This document shows, in pieces, positions 58,190 through 64,000 of a DNA stretch of 64,000 nucleotides. The notes under the pieces are model-generated. The model saw only the letters and a list, made by a program, of their open reading frames with translations. It was not told the DNA's origin and made no database searches. The stretch covers positions 124,001 through 188,000 of the forward strand of contig CAJQUW010005335.1 in NCBI GenBank assembly GCA_907163375.1, in the 5' to 3' direction. Made by a program: the position numbers and the translations under genes. This DNA is from Prostheceraeus crozeri. Taxonomy: Eukaryota > Platyhelminthes > Polycladida > Euryleptidae. The number at the start of each line of letters is the position of its first letter. Position 1 is the stretch's first letter.

Positions 58190-59740
58190 CAGCATGCCTC
58201 ATCGTTGAAAAAAAAGATACACAGCACCTTTAAAACGTCAAGAAAAACATGAGTGATTCTGGCTCAATTGCAAGCAAAGCCTGCCCACACTTTCACATGA
58301 CGATTCTCGAAGCGGCACTACAAAAACGGCAACCAACCGGTGACTCTGACAAGAAAAACAATTCATGCAATCATGGAATGTTTTCTGTCAATGTTTGTGT
58401 CGTGCAATCATCGAACCAATTTTGAAACTTTTACATATTGTCTTCGTAACACAGCTTCATGACGTCAGCAAGACATTTGTTACCCTAGCTGAATTGCAAC
58501 CAAAGTCTGTCCACACCTTCTTATGATAATACTCGATAGGGTGCTACAACGCAACAAGCAACGGACAGCAAGGACCTGTGAAACAACTCATGCAATCATC
58601 GGACTTTTCCATCATCTCTCGAATTTCACGTCATTTTCTTCGCAACATGATTTCACATTGTCAAGAAAAACATTAGTGATTCCGCTTCAATTGCAACCAA
58701 AATCTGTTCATACCCTCTCATAATAATACTCGATAGGGTGCTACAACGCAACAAGCAACGGACAGCAATGACCTGAGAAACAACTCATGCAATCATCTTA
58801 ATTTTCCATCATCTCTCGAATTTCACGTCATTTTCTTCGCAACATGACTTCACATCGTCAAGAAAAACCTTGATGATTCTGTCTCAGTTGCAACCAATCT
58901 GTCCACACCTTCTTATCACCATTCTCTGCAAACTTTGACTTTGCAAACCAACATCCAACCGGCGACTCTGACCTGAGAAGCAATTCATGCAATCATCGGA
59001 ATTTTCCATCATCTCTCGAATTTTTTTCACGTCGTTTTCTTCGCATCAGGAATGCAACTTCATGGTTTCAGTAAAACATTAGTGATTCCGCTTCAATTGC
59101 AACCAATCTGTCCACACCTTCTTATCACCATTCTCTAAACGACTTTGCAAACCAACATCCAACCGGCAACTCTGACCTGAGAAACAACTTATGCAATCAT
59201 TGGAATTTTCCATCATCTCTCGAATTTTTTTTCACGTCGTTTTCTTCGCATCAGGAATGCAACTTCATGGTTTCAGTAAAACATTAGTGATTCCGCTTCT
59301 TTTGCAACCAATCTGTCCACACCTTCTTATCACCATTCTCTAAACGACTTTGCAAACCAACATCCAACCGGCAACTCTGACCTGAGAAACAAATCATGCA
59401 ATCATTGGAATTTTCCATCATCTCTCGAATTTCACGTCGTTTTCTTCGCATCATTACTTCACATTGTCAAGAAAAACCTTGATGATTCTGGCTCAGTTGC
59501 AAACAATCTGTACACACCTTCTCATGATAATACTCCACAGGGTGCAACAACGTAACACGCAGCAGACAGCAATGACCTGAGAAACAACTCATGCAATCAT
59601 CGGAATTTTCCATCATCTCTCGAAATTAACGTCATTTTCTTTGCAACACAACTTCACAACGTCGGCAAAACATAAATGATCCTGCTTCACTTGCAACCAA
59701 AATAGGTCCACACCTTCTCATGATCATTCTTAGGAGCACG
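58190..59740. repeat. Degenerate tandem array, ~195-225 bp x 7
   Basis: TGCAATCAT recurs at about 58366, 58591, 58788, 58988, 59192, 59397 and 59592. Each unit also carries TTTTCCATCATCTCTCGAA, a CGTCATTTTCTTCGCA phrase and TCTGTCCACACCTTCT. Units are unequally diverged. Confidence 0.85.
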
Positions 59741-59744
59741 CCCG

Positions 59745-60065
59745 TTATCTACATTCATATACTGGAGCCCGACCGATGACAAAAATTGGACGCTCGAAGG
59801 ACACCCGTAGTCTGAATTCATGCACTCACGCACTCTACTCCGGTTGTCTAAATTCTTGCCTTGGACACCTGATTCAGACATCGGGCGTGTTCAGGCGCAC
59901 AAATGTATACCTTCAGTGTGCTCCGGCGTATGAATTTAGACATCGGGTGCGCTCAGTCGTGTGAATTCTGAACTCGAGCGGGTGTACTTGTGCGTGCTCG
60001 GTCGCATGAATCTAGACCGCGGCGGGCTTGCTCGTGCTTGTGAATCTAGGCCTCGGGCATTGATT
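59745..60065. repeat. Degenerate short tandem repeat with GGGCG/CTCGG motifs
   Basis: Repeats of the type TGAATTTAGACATCGGG then CG(T/C)GCTC(A/G)GTCG every 38-50 bp. Small frames here are by-products. Confidence 0.6.
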
Positions 60066-60399
60066 AGTGTGATCAAACACAGAAAAAGTTATGGGAATGC
60101 AAGAAACATACATCAATCCATCATATCTACAAAATCCGAATCGATAGCTCTGCTCATGACGGTCATCCCACACAATTTCATCTGTATTCACTCAAATATT
60201 TAAACTGCGGATATCTCTACAAAGGAAGATTTCTATGAGAGTTGTCACTATATATCAATGCACATGTATATTCACACGAATCTGTGGATACTCACCTGAT
60301 CCAAACCTCTTGATCATCTTTTTCATTGCTCATTTCAATTCGAAATCTCAGAATTCAAGTGCTACATGTCGCCTATTAGTCAGGGAGTTGTGTGGGTAA

Positions 60400-61515
60400 G
60401 CTTAGTTGTGATTGAGGCAGGATCGTCAAAGTTTTGGCCACCGCTGTGACTGCCATTTTCAGATGCAGATCCACAATTGAAATGATGGTGTGAGTATAGA
60501 TCTACACTGTACTGGACCAAGTACTTTATCTCGGAGAAGTGGTTCTCAAGCTAGAGTTATCCCTTGCTCTTGTGTTTTGAAACGCTACGGAGAATGATAC
60601 TGAGGTTTTGGGCAACTCCGGTATTGATTGAGTCAGTAGGCCTACTAACAAAGTTTTTTGGCTGACAGCGTGAAGATATGATCGAAAACAATTTTTTGTA
60701 AAAATGGTGAAAATGTGTGATGATTGCGTGAAATTTTCTCCGGCCAGATTTGCCGGTTAACGCTTGTGTTTTGATACTCTGGAGATAAAATTGTGAATGT
60801 ATGGGGTAAGTTTGGTTTCAATTGAGGCAAATTCGCAAAGTATTCGCTGTAGATGTAAAGTTGTTCTTGAAAATTATAGTTTTGTAGAATTGGTGAAAAC
60901 GTGTGATGATAGCATGCAGTGCATGTCAGGCCTGAGTTGTGCTGTTGTCTTTTGATGTGCTCTGCAGAATGATAGTGATTGGTTGCAGTTGAGACAATAC
61001 TATCAACGTTTTGACTGACAGTGTAAAGAATTGTGCGAAAAATACAATTTTTGCAGAATTGGTAAAGGCGTGCGTTGATTGCGCGAGGTGCTTCCCATGG
61101 CTGGCTGATGCCAGTTTGGTTCGAATTGAGGCAGCATTGACAAGGCCTTTGGGTGTCGCTGCACTGCCATTTTCAGATACAGATCCACAACTGAAACTGT
61201 AGCCGGAAATGCATCCATCCGACCAAGCACTTTTACTCGTAGAACCGCTTTTCCGCCCAGAGTTCCCATTTTCCTCTGCATTGTGAAACGCTCTACTGAA
61301 TGACACTGAGAAGATGTGAGACAAGTTTGATTGTGATTGAGGTATTTCTGTCTGTGTACACAGACCAGCTATGTTGTTAAAGATATTCTTGTCATATTGG
61401 TGAAGGCTTGCTTAGAATGCGTGAAGTGAGCTGTATATATATAGGTTGGTGGTGATTGAAGCAGTATTGACAATTTTTTGCCTGACACAGGAGGTTCATG
61501 GTCATCTGTGGGGAA
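60400..61515. repeat. Degenerate tandem array, left part
   Basis: Loose repeats of GATTGAGGCA, GTTTT(T/G)G(C/A)CTGACAG, TTGGTGAAAACGTGTGATGA and TGCGTGAAAT every 150-250 bp. The same phrases resume at 63500-63690, beyond the LINE. Confidence 0.6.
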
Positions 61516-61621
61516 AAATTATTAAAAGTGAACTCCTTTTAGTAGGACGAACGTTTTCATAAAGTACGGTAGGCAAAATATGCATGCATGCTCATATACA
61601 AAGCCAACGTTTCTCGCAGTC

Positions 61622-61674
61622 TCTGTCAACTTCAAGTTGCAGTAGAAAAACTACTGCACCCTGAAGCTGACAGA
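61622..61674. repeat. Imperfect hairpin at the LINE 5' side
   Basis: TCTGTCA-a-CTTCA-agt-TGCAGTAG pairs with CTACTGCA-ccc-TGAAG-c-TGACAGA around an AAAAA loop. Confidence 0.8.
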
Positions 61675-61697
61675 CTGTCGAAACTTAGACCTTATGT

Positions 61698-63344
61698 TTG
61701 ACTTACCTTACTTTATTGAAACATTGCTCAAACTTCTCGGCAGATCCTCAACAGCTTGATCAGTATTTTAGTGATAGTACGCTGAATTCAGCAGGGAATT
61801 TATCCATGGATGATATTGAATTTGATCTTTCTGAAATTGTTGCAGTTATTGCCAAACTACCGTCTTCATCAACTTTGGATTCTGACGGATTATCATATTT
61901 GCATGTAAAGAATGGTGGAATCTTCCTTGCCTCCAAACTTTGTGATTTTTTTCGACTTTCAATGTCACAGGGACGCATTCCTGACTCTTGGAAGAAAGTC
62001 ATCATTACACCTGTCCATAAGAGTGGTTTAAAAGAAAATTTCGATAATTATAGACCGATTGGCGTTACATCTTGTGTAAGTCGAATAATGGAGAGGATAA
62101 TTTCAACAGATATTGTCAACTTCCTTACAAAGCAGAATATGATTAATTTTTTCTCAACATGGTTTTCTACCAGGTGCTTCTGTCGAGACAGCTGGAGTGT
62201 TATTCTATAATTATCTTCTCAAGAATCTTGACCTCTCAAAAGGTGTTGATGTCATTTCCTTGGACTTTTCGAAGCGTTTGAGAAAGTTCCTCATACATTG
62301 TTACTTCGAAAACTCAAGCATTATTGTCTGAATGATAGTATTGTCAGGTGGATTTCAGACTTCCTAAAAGACCGCAAACAGCAAGTTCGGGTTCGTAGCT
62401 CCCTTTCATCATACAAAGATATTCGTAGTGGTATTATACAAGGATCTGTGTTGGGTCCCATCTTGTTTGTCTTGTTTGTCAATGATCTTGATGAAGTTAT
62501 CTTGAGCTCAGAAATGATTAAATATGCAGACGATGTCAAATTATATGTGGCTTACGATCGTCATCGTGATACTTTGACACAACATTGGACATCTTTACAA
62601 GATGACGTTAATCGTGTTTTTGAATGGTCGCTCCGGAATAGACTTCCATTGAACAGCAGCAAGTGTAAATCTATTTCTTTTGGTGAAAGTGCTTCCCATC
62701 TCTACTATTTACACGATAATCCTATTATTGATACTTCCGTGATTCGTGATCTTGGACTCACCTTGCATTCTCCTTTCAGTTGGAATTACCACATTGGTGA
62801 AATTATAACCAAAGCTAATCGTACACTTGGTATGATCAAACGTGTATTCTTACTGAAAGATCGTGATACTTCAATTTTACTGTATAAAAGTTATGTGAGG
62901 TCTATCTTGGAATTTTCATCGATAGTATGGTCCCCTCATCAAAAATACTTATCTGAGGAAATCGAAAAAGTTCAAAGGCGGTTTTCGCGTTTCTTCGTTG
63001 ACTTAAGAAATCTTACCTATCGTGATCGCCTACATCGACTCCAATTGTATTCTCTTAGATCCCGCCGTATTCGCTACAAGCTCATATTTTTATATAAAAT
63101 ATTGAACAACATGGTTAATGTCTCTTTCGAACAACTTTTTTCTTATTCGCCGAGCAGATGTACCCGAGGTAACAATTATAAGATTCACCCAAAGCTGTGC
63201 CGTACAAAAGTGTATTTCCATTTCTTTTCCAACGACGTTGTTTCACACTGGAATCAATTAACAGATGAGGAGATTGAAGTTCCAAGCATTACTTCTTTTA
63301 AACGAAGTATTGATACATATTTCCGCCGAAATGATGTATGGTAA
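61698..63344 (+). pseudogene. LINE reverse transcriptase, frameshifted
   Basis: The first open part (61698-62210) has the N-terminal RT region with HKSGLKENFDNYRPIG and SRIMERII. The second (62298-63344) carries IQGSVLGPILFVLFVNDL and the catalytic KYADDVKLY motif, then the C-terminal region to a stop at 63344. Two frameshifts lie between, one near 62150 (before the F-L-P-G motif) and one near 62270 in the LDFSK motif that holds the first catalytic Asp. No endonuclease is present, so it is also 5'-truncated. The Jockey/CR1-like clade is suggested by the motif wording; exact clade uncertain. Confidence 0.8.
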
Positions 63345-63478
63345 CTTTTTCGTTCCATCCATGCCTGCCCTTAAAGGGCCATTGTATTTGTCACCCATAA
63401 ACAGATCAAAAAAGAATGTTGTGTATCTTATGTAAATTTGCCAAATACAAATTATTATTATTATTATTATTATTATTC
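63345..63478 (+). other. LINE 3' UTR with (ATT)n tail
   Basis: After the stop come about 106 bp ending TTGCCAAATACAA and then an (ATT) run at 63451-63477, a microsatellite tail typical of CR1/Jockey-group LINEs. It marks the 3' end of the insertion. Confidence 0.75.
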
Positions 63479-63479
63479 A

Positions 63480-63760
63480 TTCTGCTAAGGGAAGTTGACG
63501 TCTTATATTTCTCCACACAAATGAGTATTGGCAAATTTGACTGTCGGTGTGCTGTAAAGTGATAATCTTTTTTGTAAAATTGGTGAAAACATGTAGTTAT
63601 TGCGTAAAATGTTTCTCAGGACAGATTTGTCCGTTGGGTGTTGCTGTTTGAAGCGATCTAGAGAATGACACTAAGAAGGGATGCACCAACATTTTAAGCG
63701 AAATTATCTATAATTTGAATGCTTTGGGTATTGACTGATTTATTCAGTGAACTTTTTTAT
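63480..63760. repeat. Degenerate tandem array, right part
   Basis: Continues the array of 60400-61515 (TTGGTGAAAACATGTAG, TTGCGTAAAATG, TTTGTCCGTTGGG, AGAATGACACTAAGAAG). Confidence 0.55.
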
Positions 63761-63764
63761 TAGG

Positions 63765-64000
63765 CAGTGGCTATTACACGCGGTATTGAAGCCGGTACAA
63801 AAGTTTTCCAAATCTATCAACACGCCTCATATTTACTAGCTACAAGCATGACTGCAGATCATTCAATGTGACAAAAAAATTGCGTCAGAATGTGTCTGGA
63901 CTCGCTGCTTGTCTTGCTTAGCCTTGCTTGGTTTATCCTCGTCTTCGATGTTTTCTGAGATACTTAGTGATTTCTTTAGCGAAGCAAACTTATTTCTCTA
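63765..64000. repeat. Dispersed repeat, copy 2
   Basis: Direct-orientation relative of 55240-55500; runs off the window end. Confidence 0.45.

Noticed and set aside
4191..60000. CRISPR-like array among the tandem repeats
   Set aside because: Units are long (about 180-490 bp), adjacent and without unique spacers, in a eukaryotic context.
61622..61690. Hammerhead ribozyme (CTGAAG...GAAAC) next to the LINE
   Set aside because: The CUGANGA core is not met (CTGAAGC) and stem III could not be formed; a simple long hairpin explains the sequence better.

Overview
This is invertebrate-type nuclear DNA: AT-rich, with spliceosomal introns, TATA/initiator promoters, AATAAA signals, and relics of many eukaryotic transposon classes (non-LTR retrotransposons, mariner, hAT, piggyBac, long-TIR MITEs, satellites). 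I see no convincing host gene. The sequence does not fix the phylum.

The centre of the window (15107-41095, about 26 kb) is one giant palindromic mobile element. Its arms mirror each other: in the gene part x on the left pairs with 56313-x on the right. They meet at a single-copy spacer of about 140 bp (about 28086-28227). Each arm carries, from tip to centre: a short terminal sequence starting AGTAGTAAGG, a C/G-tract, an array of about 304-bp repeats, a TATA promoter, a spliced zinc-finger/coiled-coil gene, a spliced 216-aa unknown gene on the opposite strand, a 151-aa unknown gene, a three-exon gene for a protein-primed family B DNA polymerase (about 1281 aa, all exonuclease and polymerase motifs intact, fused to zinc fingers, a Cys/His papain-like segment and an HNH-like zinc segment), and, abutting the axis, a gene for a protein built of three divergent modules. 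The polymerase and long TIRs point to the Maverick/Polinton/adintovirus sphere, but I find no integrase, capsid, packaging ATPase or viral maturation protease. The innermost gene has its N-terminus on one side only, and the junction lies just upstream of its ATG. This fits a snap-back (fold-back) derivative of a longer linear element. The gene arms are nearly identical while the terminal arrays differ in unit order and number.

Left flank (1-15106): noncoding DNA with a hAT-like non-autonomous element (2391-4077), an 80-bp palindrome, a hAT-end relic, two 3' fragments of one LINE family on the minus strand (8716-8946 and 9133-9955), a tRNA-like SINE relic and a long-TIR MITE (13190-13894).

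Right flank (41096-64000): a dead mariner (43346-44757), an inverted-repeat element (48272-49046), a piggyBac-type MITE with TTAA duplications (49178-50143), a second copy of the long-TIR MITE (50507-51111), then satellite-like DNA from about 55 kb: a dimeric higher-order array (56428-57600), a 195-225-bp array (58190-59740) and a further degenerate array interrupted by a frameshifted LINE (61698-63478).

Within the element the division of labour appears to be replication (polymerase), DNA ends (tip, G-tract, repeats) and four accessory proteins of unknown role. How it integrates is not visible.
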